The notes beneath the pieces are model-generated. The model was not told the origin of the DNA, searched no databases, and saw only the letters and a list, made by a program, of their open reading frames with translations. From assembly GCA_014376575.1 (NCBI GenBank), contig JACMRF010000023.1:1-37705 (forward strand): a stretch of DNA of 37,705 nucleotides, read 5' to 3'. The number at the start of each line of letters is the position of its first letter. The stretch's first letter is position 1. The DNA is from Undibacterium sp. (lineage in GTDB: Bacteria; Pseudomonadota; Gammaproteobacteria; Burkholderiales; Burkholderiaceae). Made by a program: the position numbers and the translations under genes. Below, in pieces: positions 18,246 to 26,968 of this stretch.

Positions 18246-20963
18246 ATGACCAGCAACAGCAACAGCACACAAATATCTTGCCGCGCCATTCAATCGCGCT
18301 TTCTTGCAAGGTGGTTGCAAGCCGACGACAATCGGCGCTCTCAACTAGCCGAACTTTCCAGATTATCCCTGAGCCTAAGCAATTTCGCTCATATTTTACA
18401 AAAAGAAATAAATGGCGGAGCAAGTCTCAATCGCGCCATGCGCCGATGTCGCAATTTAGTCATCTCTACCTTGATTGCGCGTGACTTAGATGGCCGTGCC
18501 GATGTAAACGAAGTGGTCAGTACCGTCAGTGAATTTGCAGATTTTGTGATCGCCATCCATTTACAAGCTCTCATGAAAGATATGGTGGCGCTGCATGGCC
18601 AACCAGTGGGAGAAGAATCCGGTGAAGCACAAGAACTCATTGTCCTTGGGATGGGTAAGCTAGGCGGGCGAGAACTCAATGTGTCGTCCGACATCGATTT
18701 AATATTTTGCTACTCAGAAGATGGTGAAACGCGCGCAGAGCAAGAAGATCAGCGTAGTTTATCCAACCATGAATTCTTCAGTCGCTTAGGAAAAAAACTG
18801 ATTGCGGCCATCTCTGAAATTACTGAAGACGGCTTTACGTTTCGCGTCGATATGGCACTACGGCCCAATGGAACATCCGGGCCACTGGTGGCCAGTTTTG
18901 CCATGGTTGAAGAGTACTTCCTGATTCAAGGTAGAGAATGGGAGCGTTACGCCTGGGTGAAGGCACGCGCTGTGACTGGCATCAAAGAACAAATCGACGT
19001 GCTCGAAAAAATCATCCAACCTTTTGTTTATCGCCGTTATCTCGATTTTGGTGTGATCGACTCACTACGTTCCATGCACGCGCAGATTCGTGCAGAAGTG
19101 ATTCGCCGGGAAACCCGCCATCCTGAGCGTAGCAACAATGTAAAACTCGGTCGCGGTGGAATACGCGAAATTGAATTTTTAAGTCAGGTATTTCAATTAA
19201 TCCGCGGCGGCCGTGAACCGTCATTACGCCACCGCTCGACACGCAGCATACTGAGCACGCTAGCGGAGAAAGGAATACTGGAATCAAAAATTGTCGAAAA
19301 ATTACTCGACTCATACAACTTTTTGCGTAACCTTGAGCATCGCTTACAGTATTTAGACGATGCGCAAACGCACACTTTTCCTGCGAAAGAAGAAGATCAA
19401 CATATCATCGCGCAAATGATGAATTGCGCGACAACAGCAGAACTACTATCGCAACTTGCGCCTCATCGACAATTCGTTGCAGAACAATTTGATGCCATTT
19501 TCAAGGAAAAGAACGAGGTGGATACAAATCAAATGACGACAGCCACCTTATCTGATCAAGGCGGCGATGACATTATCACGGCAAATTTAGTCTCGCTCGG
19601 TTTTCAAGATGCACCAGAAGCCGCAAAAAGACTCATCAATACCTGGCAGTCAGCCAGAATGCAATCCCTATCAGAGGCGAGCCGAAACAAATTAGCCACG
19701 CTCATCAATAACGCGCTCAGCAAAATAGCCAAACAAAGTACTGATCATGTTCACACCTTGCAACGTTTGCTCGATTTCATGGAGGCAATTGCCAGACGAT
19801 CCGCTTACCTATCACTACTGACAGAATTTCCTCACGCACTAGACCGTGTGATCAGAATGATGAGTGCGAGTGACTGGGCAGCGAAATTTCTCACTCGGCA
19901 CCCTATTCTTCTCGATGAATTATTGGACGAATCAGTCTTGCATCAAGCGCCGGATTGGAACAGTTTTACTCAAGAATTACAACAGCAGCTGGCGCACAAT
20001 GTTGGCGACACAGAGCGTCAAATGGATACCTTACGAGAGATGCATCATGCGCTGCTGTTCCGTCTGCTGGCGCAAGATCTGGAAGGCAATCTTAGCGTAG
20101 AACACCTTGCAGATGCCTTATCACAATTGGCAGACATCATGGTTGCAGCGACCCTGCAAGCCGCGTGGGAAACCATTGCGAACAGACATTGCGAAAAACC
20201 AAAATTTGCGGTGATCGCCTACGGCAAATTAGGCGGAAAAGAATTGGGTTATGCATCAGACCTCGATGTCATTTTCTTATACGATGATGATAGTCAGGAA
20301 GCGCCCGGTCTGTATGCCAAACTGGCGCAACGGTTTATTACCTGGATGACGTCACACACCCCCGCCGGCATTTTATTTGACATCGATATTGCATTAAGGC
20401 CGGATGGAGCAAGCGGTCTGATGGTGTCATCCATCGCATCCTTCGTTCGCTATCAAGAAAAATCCGCCTGGCTATGGGAGCATCAGGCACTCACCAGAGC
20501 GCGTTTCTGCGCAGGCACTCCGGACATTGGTGAACAGTTCAATCAACTACGCGAACGGATTTTGCGTCTGGAAAGAGACAAAAAAAACCTTACTGAAGAA
20601 GTACTCAGCATGCGTAAAAAAATGCGCGATGCCCATCCCAACCGCACCGACTTATTTGATCTAAAACACGATACCGGAGGAATGATTGATATTGAATTTA
20701 TGGTGCAATTTTTGATCTTATTACACGCTCGTCAATTTGCAGAGCTGACCGCCAACATAGGCAATATCGCCCTACTCAAGCGTTGCGGCGAACTAGGACT
20801 AATTGACATGCAACTGGCTAAAAATACGGCGAATGCTTATCGTCTGTTTCGCAAGTTACAACACAACATACGTTTACAAGGAGAAGAAAGAGCGCGCGTT
20901 CTACACGAAAAAATAGCCAGCGAATTGCTGGCTACACAAACACTTTGGGAAACACTATTTTAG
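18246..20963 (+). CDS. glnE: Bifunctional glutamine synthetase adenylyltransferase/adenylyl-removing enzyme
   Basis: GlnE attaches and removes AMP on glutamine synthetase in response to the PII protein, controlling nitrogen assimilation. Both nucleotidyltransferase domains are present. The N-terminal (deadenylylase) one is VLGMGKLGGRELNVSSDIDLIF (residues about 138-160, quoted here as its core GxLGGRELN and SDIDLIF). The C-terminal (adenylylase) one has the matching YGKLGGKELG and SDLDVIFLYDDD. The regulatory helical linker lies between them. Length (905) is slightly shorter than the E. coli enzyme but complete. It is transcribed alone and converges on pbpG 27 bp downstream. Confidence 0.96.
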   Translation: MTSNSNSTQISCRAIQSRFLARWLQADDNRRSQLAELSRLSLSLSNFAHILQKEINGGASLNRAMRRCRNLVISTLIARDLDGRADVNEVVSTVSEFADFVIAIHLQALMKDMVALHGQPVGEESGEAQELIVLGMGKLGGRELNVSSDIDLIFCYSEDGETRAEQEDQRSLSNHEFFSRLGKKLIAAISEITEDGFTFRVDMALRPNGTSGPLVASFAMVEEYFLIQGREWERYAWVKARAVTGIKEQIDVLEKIIQPFVYRRYLDFGVIDSLRSMHAQIRAEVIRRETRHPERSNNVKLGRGGIREIEFLSQVFQLIRGGREPSLRHRSTRSILSTLAEKGILESKIVEKLLDSYNFLRNLEHRLQYLDDAQTHTFPAKEEDQHIIAQMMNCATTAELLSQLAPHRQFVAEQFDAIFKEKNEVDTNQMTTATLSDQGGDDIITANLVSLGFQDAPEAAKRLINTWQSARMQSLSEASRNKLATLINNALSKIAKQSTDHVHTLQRLLDFMEAIARRSAYLSLLTEFPHALDRVIRMMSASDWAAKFLTRHPILLDELLDESVLHQAPDWNSFTQELQQQLAHNVGDTERQMDTLREMHHALLFRLLAQDLEGNLSVEHLADALSQLADIMVAATLQAAWETIANRHCEKPKFAVIAYGKLGGKELGYASDLDVIFLYDDDSQEAPGLYAKLAQRFITWMTSHTPAGILFDIDIALRPDGASGLMVSSIASFVRYQEKSAWLWEHQALTRARFCAGTPDIGEQFNQLRERILRLERDKKNLTEEVLSMRKKMRDAHPNRTDLFDLKHDTGGMIDIEFMVQFLILLHARQFAELTANIGNIALLKRCGELGLIDMQLAKNTANAYRLFRKLQHNIRLQGEERARVLHEKIASELLATQTLWETLF

Positions 20964-20990
20964 GTATTTGACCAAACCGTCTTCATCATC

Positions 20991-22016
20991 TCAGGCTTGA
21001 GGTTTAACTGTCTCAAGCCACTTTCTGATACGCCCGGCATCAGCGAGACGGGAGTATTTTCCCTTAGAATCAAGAAACACCATCACAATCGCGCGCCCTT
21101 CTATCATTGCCCGCATGACCAGACAGCGCCCAGCTTCCGCAATATATCCTGTTTTCTGCAGGCCAATATCCCAACCTGGATTGACGACCAATCTATTGGT
21201 TGTGGAGTATTGCAAAGGCCTCCCACTAGGATTCACAATATATTTTGAGTCAGTTGAATATTCACGGATCACCGGATGCTGATAAGCGGCATCAATTAAT
21301 TTAACCAAATCACGTGCGCTGGCAACGTTACGGCTAGAAAGCCCAGTGGAATCAACATAGTGGGTATCCGTCATACCAAGTTCTGCAGCCTTGGCGTTCA
21401 TGGCGGCAACAAAAGCAGGCAACCCACCCACATAACTTCTACCGAGAGCTGACGCAGCACGGTTCTCAGAACTCATCAACGCAATGTGCAACATATCTGC
21501 ACGAGACAATTTTGCGCCCATATTTAATCTTGAACCGGTGCTTTTTTCCTTATCGAGATCATCTGTCGTTATCTCGATGATTTCGCTCATGTCAGGATTG
21601 GATTCCACAACGACCAAGCTGGTCATCAGTTTGGTAATCGAAGCGATTGGTAGAGAAACGTTTGAATTTTTTTCGAAGAGAACTTTGGAGCTGGCCTGAT
21701 CTACGACAAAAGCAACGTTTGACTGCAACGACAACGGATCTTGGGTGTGCTTCAAACCGGCTATGTCGCCTGCAGTTGGCTTTTCAATCAATGCAGGAAC
21801 GAAAGCGACTCGCTCGGTAATAACACGACGTTTGCCATGGACAATAATCGTACGCTTGACGTAAGTCGCAGAGGCAGACTTAACAACGATTTTTTTGTGA
21901 ATAATACGTTTTTTTGCGTGGTGATTTACCACCTCGCTGGCTGAAGCAAGCACTAGCGTTGCCGGCAAAATAACGATGGCAAAACCACATAGTACGTGAC
22001 GGAAAAATTTCACCAT
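20991..22016 (-). CDS. pbpG: D-alanyl-D-alanine endopeptidase (PBP7/8 type)
   Basis: This periplasmic serine peptidase of the S11 family cleaves D-Ala to meso-diaminopimelate cross-links in peptidoglycan. A signal peptide covers about residues 1-27. A basic, beta-rich linker follows (repeated VHGKRRVI-like segments, about 35-70), then the penicillin-binding domain. The three active-site motifs are intact: S126-I-T-K129, S183-E-N185 and K288-T-G290. The absence of a long C-terminal domain favours the PbpG type over PBP5/6 carboxypeptidases. It is preceded by 126 bp of AT-rich DNA without an obvious terminator. Confidence 0.88.
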   Translation of the reverse strand: MVKFFRHVLCGFAIVILPATLVLASASEVVNHHAKKRIIHKKIVVKSASATYVKRTIIVHGKRRVITERVAFVPALIEKPTAGDIAGLKHTQDPLSLQSNVAFVVDQASSKVLFEKNSNVSLPIASITKLMTSLVVVESNPDMSEIIEITTDDLDKEKSTGSRLNMGAKLSRADMLHIALMSSENRAASALGRSYVGGLPAFVAAMNAKAAELGMTDTHYVDSTGLSSRNVASARDLVKLIDAAYQHPVIREYSTDSKYIVNPSGRPLQYSTTNRLVVNPGWDIGLQKTGYIAEAGRCLVMRAMIEGRAIVMVFLDSKGKYSRLADAGRIRKWLETVKPQA

Positions 22017-22142
22017 CTTTGCTCCCTAGCAAATGTTAGATTATTCAATGTAGTGTAGCAAAATTTTAAAAAATCGCAAGAAAATTAAAGACTTAGCTCA
22101 AACACTTGAACGAAAATATTGTTTTATTTATTTTAATTTAAT

Positions 22143-22838
22143 TTAAGTAAAGAATTTAACGAAGTGATCAACATCCTCACGTTCAGTGGTTAATGTATTT
22201 TCAATTTTACTCATGTCAGCATAACCAAGCGACATACCGCACACCAGCATCTCATTGTCGGGCAACTCTAATACGTCCGCAATTATTTTGTGATACTGCG
22301 TGAATGCCGCTTGAGGACAGGTATCCAAACCTCGGGCGCGCGATGCAAGCATAATGTTTTGTAAAAACATTCCATAATCCAACCACGACCCCTGCTCCAT
22401 CACCCGATCAATCGTAAAAATCAAACCGACAGGCGCATCAAAAAAAGCAAAGTTACGGCCATGCTGCGCATGCATGCCAGTTTTATTTTCTCGTCCTAGT
22501 CCTAGCAAAGAATACAAATCCCAACCTATTTTTCGACGCCGGTCTACGTAGGGAGCAATCCACTTAACCGGGTAATAGTTATATTGTTCGGTATGCGTTT
22601 TCGAAACATCCAAATCATTATGTGCAGCAAGTACTGAGGTAATTAATTGCTGGAGTTTATTGCCTGTAAGAACATAAACCTTCCAAGGTTGTGTATTGCT
22701 TCCCGACGGAGCCCGAACAGAAACTTGTAATATTTCCCTCACATCGTCTTGATTCACTGCCTTTGGCAGAAAAGCGCGAATAGAACGTCTGGAATTGATT
22801 ATTTCATCAACTATTTGCTGATTTTTGGTTTCTATCAT
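22143..22838 (-). CDS. Nitroreductase-family flavoprotein
   Basis: A 231-residue FMN-dependent oxidoreductase of the nitroreductase family. The N-terminal SRRSIRAF motif that contacts the FMN phosphate, the APSGSNTQPW loop (about 40-49) and the C-terminal GMSLGYAD segment are characteristic. The natural substrate is unknown; relatives reduce quinones, nitroaromatics or enones. It begins 2 nt after the stop codon of the thioesterase gene, so the pair is almost certainly one transcript. Confidence 0.87.
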   Translation of the reverse strand: MIETKNQQIVDEIINSRRSIRAFLPKAVNQDDVREILQVSVRAPSGSNTQPWKVYVLTGNKLQQLITSVLAAHNDLDVSKTHTEQYNYYPVKWIAPYVDRRRKIGWDLYSLLGLGRENKTGMHAQHGRNFAFFDAPVGLIFTIDRVMEQGSWLDYGMFLQNIMLASRARGLDTCPQAAFTQYHKIIADVLELPDNEMLVCGMSLGYADMSKIENTLTTEREDVDHFVKFFT

Positions 22839-22840
22839 GA

Positions 22841-23275
22841 TTATTTTGATTGAATTGTTTGTAATAAATGACGCGTTTCAACAGGGATAGGGGCAGGTCT
22901 GCGGCTTTCACGATCAACATAGACGTGCACAAAATGCCCTTGCGCAGAGGCAAAATCCTCATCATTCCTAAAAATACCTAATTCGTAACGTACGCTAGAA
23001 TTACCCAACTTACTTACGCAAACACCTGCAGTGATGATATCTGGAAACGACACCGACGCAAGATAGTTACAGTGTGTCTCTATCACCAATCCAATGGTCG
23101 GACTAACGGCGATGTTCAATGCACCATTTATAATCAAAAACTGATTGACGACGGTATCAAACCAACTGTAATAAATGACATTATTAACATGCCCGTAAGC
23201 ATCATTATCCATCCAGCGAGTTTGAATCGCGTGAAAATACTGGAAATCACTACGTTGTTTAGCCTCAATACTCAT
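22841..23275 (-). CDS. Acyl-CoA thioesterase (hotdog fold, 4HBT/YbgC-like)
   Basis: A 144-residue hotdog-fold thioesterase. The motif TRWMDNDAYGHVNN (about 19-32) carries the catalytic aspartate of the 4-hydroxybenzoyl-CoA thioesterase group (D25) next to GHVNN. The specific acyl-CoA is not deducible. It is the first gene of a two-gene leftward unit with the nitroreductase, 2 nt apart. A -10-like TATACT on the minus strand at 23364-23369 lies about 90 bp upstream of the start, without a convincing -35. Confidence 0.85.
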   Translation of the reverse strand: MSIEAKQRSDFQYFHAIQTRWMDNDAYGHVNNVIYYSWFDTVVNQFLIINGALNIAVSPTIGLVIETHCNYLASVSFPDIITAGVCVSKLGNSSVRYELGIFRNDEDFASAQGHFVHVYVDRESRRPAPIPVETRHLLQTIQSK

Positions 23276-23495
23276 GTCTTTTCGCCTGTTTTTATTGCAT
23301 CTAAGAACTAAGTCTCGCTCATCACTCGTGAGTCGGCAGATAAATCCAACTTTTTTTGAGTCTAGTATAAGCGTCCAATTTCATTCGGACGTCATAAATA
23401 ACGTAGATAATCAGAAATGGCGAGGGCAATTTAAGGCGAGTGACATTTTTTTATTTCTTCGCAATAATTGATTGAACAAAAATAAATCAATGTGG

Positions 23496-23563
23496 TTGCA
23501 GCGCACAAAATCTCCTTGACTTAGTCGATTTAACAAATAGAATAGACTTATTGCAGTGCACAA
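23496..23563 (+). promoter_or_regulatory. Phasin promoter flanked by two copies of a 13-bp operator-like repeat
   Basis: A sigma-70 promoter, TTGACT (23516-23521) and TAGAAT (23538-23543) with a 16-bp spacer, lies between two direct repeats that differ at one base: TTGCAGCGCACAA (23496-23508) and TTGCAGTGCACAA (23551-23563). They are 55 bp apart start to start, about five helical turns, and the second covers the expected transcription start. In PHB-producing bacteria the repressor PhaR binds TGC/GCA-containing sites at phasin promoters, so PhaR operators are the likely explanation. Confidence 0.6.
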
Positions 23564-23614
23564 TTTTATTTTCATTTCTGTTTTTCTGTCACATCTTCCA
23601 TTTAGGAGAAATCC

Positions 23615-24184
23615 ATGTTTACTGTACCTGAACAATTTTCCGCAGCAACAAAAGCAAATTTTGATACTCAACTTGCATTGATGACTGCACTCACAGGCAA
23701 AGCATTTGAAAGCGTAGAAAAATTTGTTGGATTAAACCTCACTGTCGTTAAAACTTCACTAGAAGAATCAACTGCAGCAACAAAACAATTGTTTTCTGCA
23801 AAAGACCCTCAAGAATTTTTTAGTTTATCAACGGCTCAAGTACAGCCGTCAGCAGAAAAAGCGTTAGCCTACGGCCGTCATTTAGCAACAATCGCATCGA
23901 GCACACAAGCAGAATTTACTGAAGCTGCAGAAACTCAAATCGCAGAAACTAATCGCAAGGTGATGACACTATTTGAAGAAGTATCTAAAAATGCACCGGC
24001 CGGTTCTGAAACCGTTGTTGAATTTATCAAGACGGCAATCGGCCATGCAAATGCCGGCTACGATCAATTGACTAAAACGACAAAGCAAGCGGTTGAAACG
24101 ATTGGAACAAACGTCAATACAGCGGTAAATCAAATCACGCAAGCAACAGCTAAAGCAACGCCACGAGCGACTGCCAAGAAGTAA
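23615..24184 (+). CDS. phaP: Phasin family protein (PHB granule-associated)
   Basis: Phasins coat polyhydroxybutyrate granules in the cytoplasm and control their size and number. This 189-residue protein is almost entirely helical, starts with the typical EQFSAATKANFDTQLALM segment (residues 4-21 in parts), has no cysteine or tryptophan, and ends in an Ala/Thr/Lys-rich tail (ATAKATPRATAKK), like the TIGR01841 phasins of Burkholderiales. A strong ribosome binding site (AGGAGAA) lies 5 nt before the ATG. Its promoter lies between two likely PhaR sites, and a strong bidirectional terminator follows. It implies that the organism makes PHB, although no phaC/A/B is present here. Confidence 0.9.
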   Translation: MFTVPEQFSAATKANFDTQLALMTALTGKAFESVEKFVGLNLTVVKTSLEESTAATKQLFSAKDPQEFFSLSTAQVQPSAEKALAYGRHLATIASSTQAEFTEAAETQIAETNRKVMTLFEEVSKNAPAGSETVVEFIKTAIGHANAGYDQLTKTTKQAVETIGTNVNTAVNQITQATAKATPRATAKK

Positions 24185-24200
24185 ATCTTTTCCTCCTGTT

Positions 24201-24238
24201 CATAAAAAATGCCCCGAAAATTTGGGGCATTTTTTATG
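24201..24238. terminator. Bidirectional terminator between phasin and livF
   Basis: A 15-bp perfect inverted repeat, arms 24201-24215 and 24224-24238 with core ATGCCCC/GGGGCAT and an 8-nt loop, has A and T runs on opposite sides. It can therefore end both the phasin transcript and the converging liv operon transcript. Confidence 0.92.
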
Positions 24239-24259
24239 TTAAACCAGTTTTTTCGCTCG

Positions 24260-24985
24260 TCAGCCCTCGCCAAGGTAAGCTGCCTGCACCTTAGGATCAT
24301 TTAGCATATCTTTTGCGTTTCCGCTCATCGTAATTAGCCCAGAATCCATCACATAAGCTCGGTGTGCCGCCTGTAGCGCAAGTTTGGCATTTTGCTCAAC
24401 TAGCAAGATAGTTACGCCTTGCGCTGAGACGTTACGAATGACCTCAAAGATTTTCTCCACCATGATTGGAGATAATCCCATTGATGGCTCATCAAGCAGC
24501 AACAAATTAGGGTGACTCATCAGAGCACGGGCCATGGCGAGCATTTGTTGTTCACCACCAGACAAGGTTCCCGCTAATTGTGCGGCTCGCTCTTTCAAAC
24601 GAGGAAAAACAGAAAACCATTTTTCGATATCAAGGTTGACACCCGCCTTATCATTTCGCGTGTAGGCACCCATCATTAAGTTTTCATGAATCGTCATACG
24701 CGTGAAAACACCACGCCCTTCAGGAACCATCGCTAGATTTTCATTGACCAATTGATACGAAGTTGCACTCCGAATTGACTTACCTTTATAAACAATATCA
24801 CCGTCTACGCTGCAACTAGGCAAGGTGCCAGTAATCGCTTTAAGTGTGGTCGTTTTTCCAGCGCCATTTGCGCCGATCAAGGTAATCAACTCACCTTTGT
24901 TAACGTCAAGATCAATTCCCTTTACGGCTTTGATGCCTCCGTAGGCAACCTTGAGACCACTAACCTTCAATACATTCTCAACCAT
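24260..24985 (-). CDS. livF: Branched-chain amino acid ABC transporter ATP-binding protein LivF
   Basis: One of the two ATPases of the HAAT-type importer. Walker A is GANGAGKTTT (about 38-47), the ABC signature is LSGGEQQM, and Walker B plus switch is LLLLDEPSMGLSP. Length (241) and the EGRGVF motif are typical of LivF. Its ATG overlaps the livG stop by one base (TAATG), and the GGAGGTGG at the end of livG acts as its ribosome binding site, so the two are translationally coupled. It is the last gene of the operon and is followed by the bidirectional terminator. Confidence 0.93.
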   Translation of the reverse strand: MVENVLKVSGLKVAYGGIKAVKGIDLDVNKGELITLIGANGAGKTTTLKAITGTLPSCSVDGDIVYKGKSIRSATSYQLVNENLAMVPEGRGVFTRMTIHENLMMGAYTRNDKAGVNLDIEKWFSVFPRLKERAAQLAGTLSGGEQQMLAMARALMSHPNLLLLDEPSMGLSPIMVEKIFEVIRNVSAQGVTILLVEQNAKLALQAAHRAYVMDSGLITMSGNAKDMLNDPKVQAAYLGEG

Positions 24986-25755
24986 TAATGGCCACCTCCC
25001 AAATATGCCTCAATTACCGCAGGATTTTTCTGAATTTCAGCAGGCAATCCTTCGGCAATTGGCTTGCCATAATCAAGTACAGTCATTCGATCACACAAAC
25101 CCATCATTAACTTAACATCATGTTCAATGAGCAAAATTGTTTTACCTTCCATTTTGATTTTGACCAAAAGCTCTCGTAATGCAAGTTTTTCGGTTGCGTT
25201 CATCCCTGCAGCAGGCTCATCCAACGCGAGCAATTTGGGATCGGTTGCTAAGGCACGAGCTATCTCAAGTCTACGTTGATCACCGTATGACAAAAATTTG
25301 GAAGTACGGTCTGCAAACTGCCCAATCCCAACAAAATCAAGTAACTCTTGAGCACGAATGCGGATTTCCGCTTCTTCTTTACGTGCTGCGGAGTGCCTAA
25401 AAATCGCTCCAAACACGCCTTGACGTGTCCGAATATGCCTTCCAACCATCACGTTTTCCAATGCTGTCATTTCGCCGAAAAGACGAATATTCTGGAAAGT
25501 CCGTGCAATTCCAGCCTTTGCGACTTCATGTGGAGCAGAGGGCGAATAGGGAGCGCCATCAAGTTCGAAGGTTCCTGTATCAGGTTGGTACAAGCCAGTG
25601 ATTACATTGAAAAAAGTAGTCTTACCGGCACCATTCGGGCCAATCAACCCGTAAATCTGTCCTCTTTTAATAGTAATACCAACATTAGATAAAGCTTGCA
25701 AGCCGCCAAAACGTTTGTTGGCACCTTCAATTTTTAGAATAGTCTGTTCAGTCAT
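24985..25755 (-). CDS. livG: Branched-chain amino acid ABC transporter ATP-binding protein LivG
   Basis: Second ATPase subunit, 256 residues. Walker A is GPNGAGKTTFFN (about 38-49), and a long insert with ARTFQNIRLF and the VGRHIRTRQGVFGAIF segment is characteristic of LivG. The signature region is LSYGDQRRLEIARAL, followed by Walker B LLALDEPAAGMN. It lies 11 nt after livM and overlaps livF by one base. Confidence 0.93.
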   Translation of the reverse strand: MTEQTILKIEGANKRFGGLQALSNVGITIKRGQIYGLIGPNGAGKTTFFNVITGLYQPDTGTFELDGAPYSPSAPHEVAKAGIARTFQNIRLFGEMTALENVMVGRHIRTRQGVFGAIFRHSAARKEEAEIRIRAQELLDFVGIGQFADRTSKFLSYGDQRRLEIARALATDPKLLALDEPAAGMNATEKLALRELLVKIKMEGKTILLIEHDVKLMMGLCDRMTVLDYGKPIAEGLPAEIQKNPAVIEAYLGGGH

Positions 25756-25766
25756 GTCGGAATTCC

Positions 25767-26957
25767 TTAGGCCGCAGCTTCGTTTTTATTAGCAATCCTA
25801 TCTTCATGTTTTGGCGCTGGCCACAAACCTGAAGGACGATTGAGCATAATGGCAACCATCGCAAAGCCGTACAATAATTGACGCAAGACTTCCGCTTCAA
25901 TCCAAATTTTTCCAAACAAGAGATTTTGTACTGGTTCAACTACATGGCGCAATACCTCAGGTAAGGCTGCAAGCAAGACAGCACCTAGAATAACACCCGG
26001 GATATGCCCAATTCCTCCTAGCACTACCATTGCAAGAATAACGATCGACTCCATCAAAGAAAAAGATTCAGGCGAAACGAAGCCTTGAAATGATGCAAAC
26101 ATAGCGCCAGAAACGCCACCAAACGACGCGCCCATAGAAAAGGCAAGCAGCTTCATATTTCTGGTATTAATGCCCATGGCCTTTGCCGCTATTTCATCTT
26201 CTCGAATGGCGACCCATGCACGTCCCAAACGAGAATGCTGCAAACGAATAGAGACAATGACGATCGCGATACATAAACTTAAAAACAAGAAATAATAAGC
26301 GTTAACAGAGGGCATGCTGAAACTTCCAATATGAACGGTTGCATTAGAACCAGCTTCGCCAGCTAAAGACAAACCAAAGATCCTTACCGGATCGATCATA
26401 TTGATACCTTGAGGGCCATTCGTGAAATTAATTGGTGAATTCAAATTATTCATAAAAATACGAATAATCTCGCCAAAACCTAAAGTGACGATCGCCAAAT
26501 AGTCTCCACGTAATTTAAGCGTCGGCGCCCCTAATAGCGCACCAAACAACCCTGCAGTCGCAGCTGCCATCGGCACAATCAGCCACACTGAAAGATGAAT
26601 ACCATTTTGCGTTATTTCAGGGCCAAAAACCATGACTAAAAAATTACCTAACGCGGGATAATTATTGACGAATGATTCCAGCACCACAGCAAATTGTTGA
26701 GAACCAAAAAGTGCCGCCAAATAAGCGCCGACAGCGTAAAACGCGATGTAGCCAAGATCAAGTAATCCAGCAAAACCAACCACAATATTCAGACCCAGCG
26801 CCAACATAATATATAGCAAAGCAAAGTCAATAATACGTACCCAGGAATTACCAAAATTAGCAGCGACAAATGGAAATAAGACGAGCAAGACAGCAAGGAT
26901 GGCGAAGCTCGTATATGCTTTAGAAGGATTACTTTTTATATCAAATAGATTCGACAT
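25767..26957 (-). CDS. livM: Branched-chain amino acid ABC transporter permease LivM
   Basis: An inner-membrane permease with about nine hydrophobic segments in 396 residues. Family landmarks are the ALGLNIVVGFAGLLDLGY stretch after the second membrane span, the LRGDYLAIVTLGFGEI cytoplasmic loop, and the EAA-like AIREDEIAAKAMGIN loop that contacts the ATPases. It ends in a charged tail (KHEDRIANKNEAAA). It follows livH by 11 nt on the same strand, so it belongs to the same transcript. Confidence 0.93.
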   Translation of the reverse strand: MSNLFDIKSNPSKAYTSFAILAVLLVLFPFVAANFGNSWVRIIDFALLYIMLALGLNIVVGFAGLLDLGYIAFYAVGAYLAALFGSQQFAVVLESFVNNYPALGNFLVMVFGPEITQNGIHLSVWLIVPMAAATAGLFGALLGAPTLKLRGDYLAIVTLGFGEIIRIFMNNLNSPINFTNGPQGINMIDPVRIFGLSLAGEAGSNATVHIGSFSMPSVNAYYFLFLSLCIAIVIVSIRLQHSRLGRAWVAIREDEIAAKAMGINTRNMKLLAFSMGASFGGVSGAMFASFQGFVSPESFSLMESIVILAMVVLGGIGHIPGVILGAVLLAALPEVLRHVVEPVQNLLFGKIWIEAEVLRQLLYGFAMVAIMLNRPSGLWPAPKHEDRIANKNEAAA

Positions 26958-26968
26958 GAATTTTCTCC

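Noticed and set aside
23467..23491. 7-bp inverted repeat ATTGATT/AATCAAT upstream of the phasin promoter
   Set aside because: AT-rich DNA yields such repeats by chance; it is imperfectly placed relative to the promoter and matches no known site.
23274..23671. 65- and 86-codon ORFs in the thioesterase-phasin intergenic region
   Set aside because: They overlap each other and the phasin promoter on opposite strands, lack ribosome binding sites and have no recognisable family; regulatory DNA is the better explanation.
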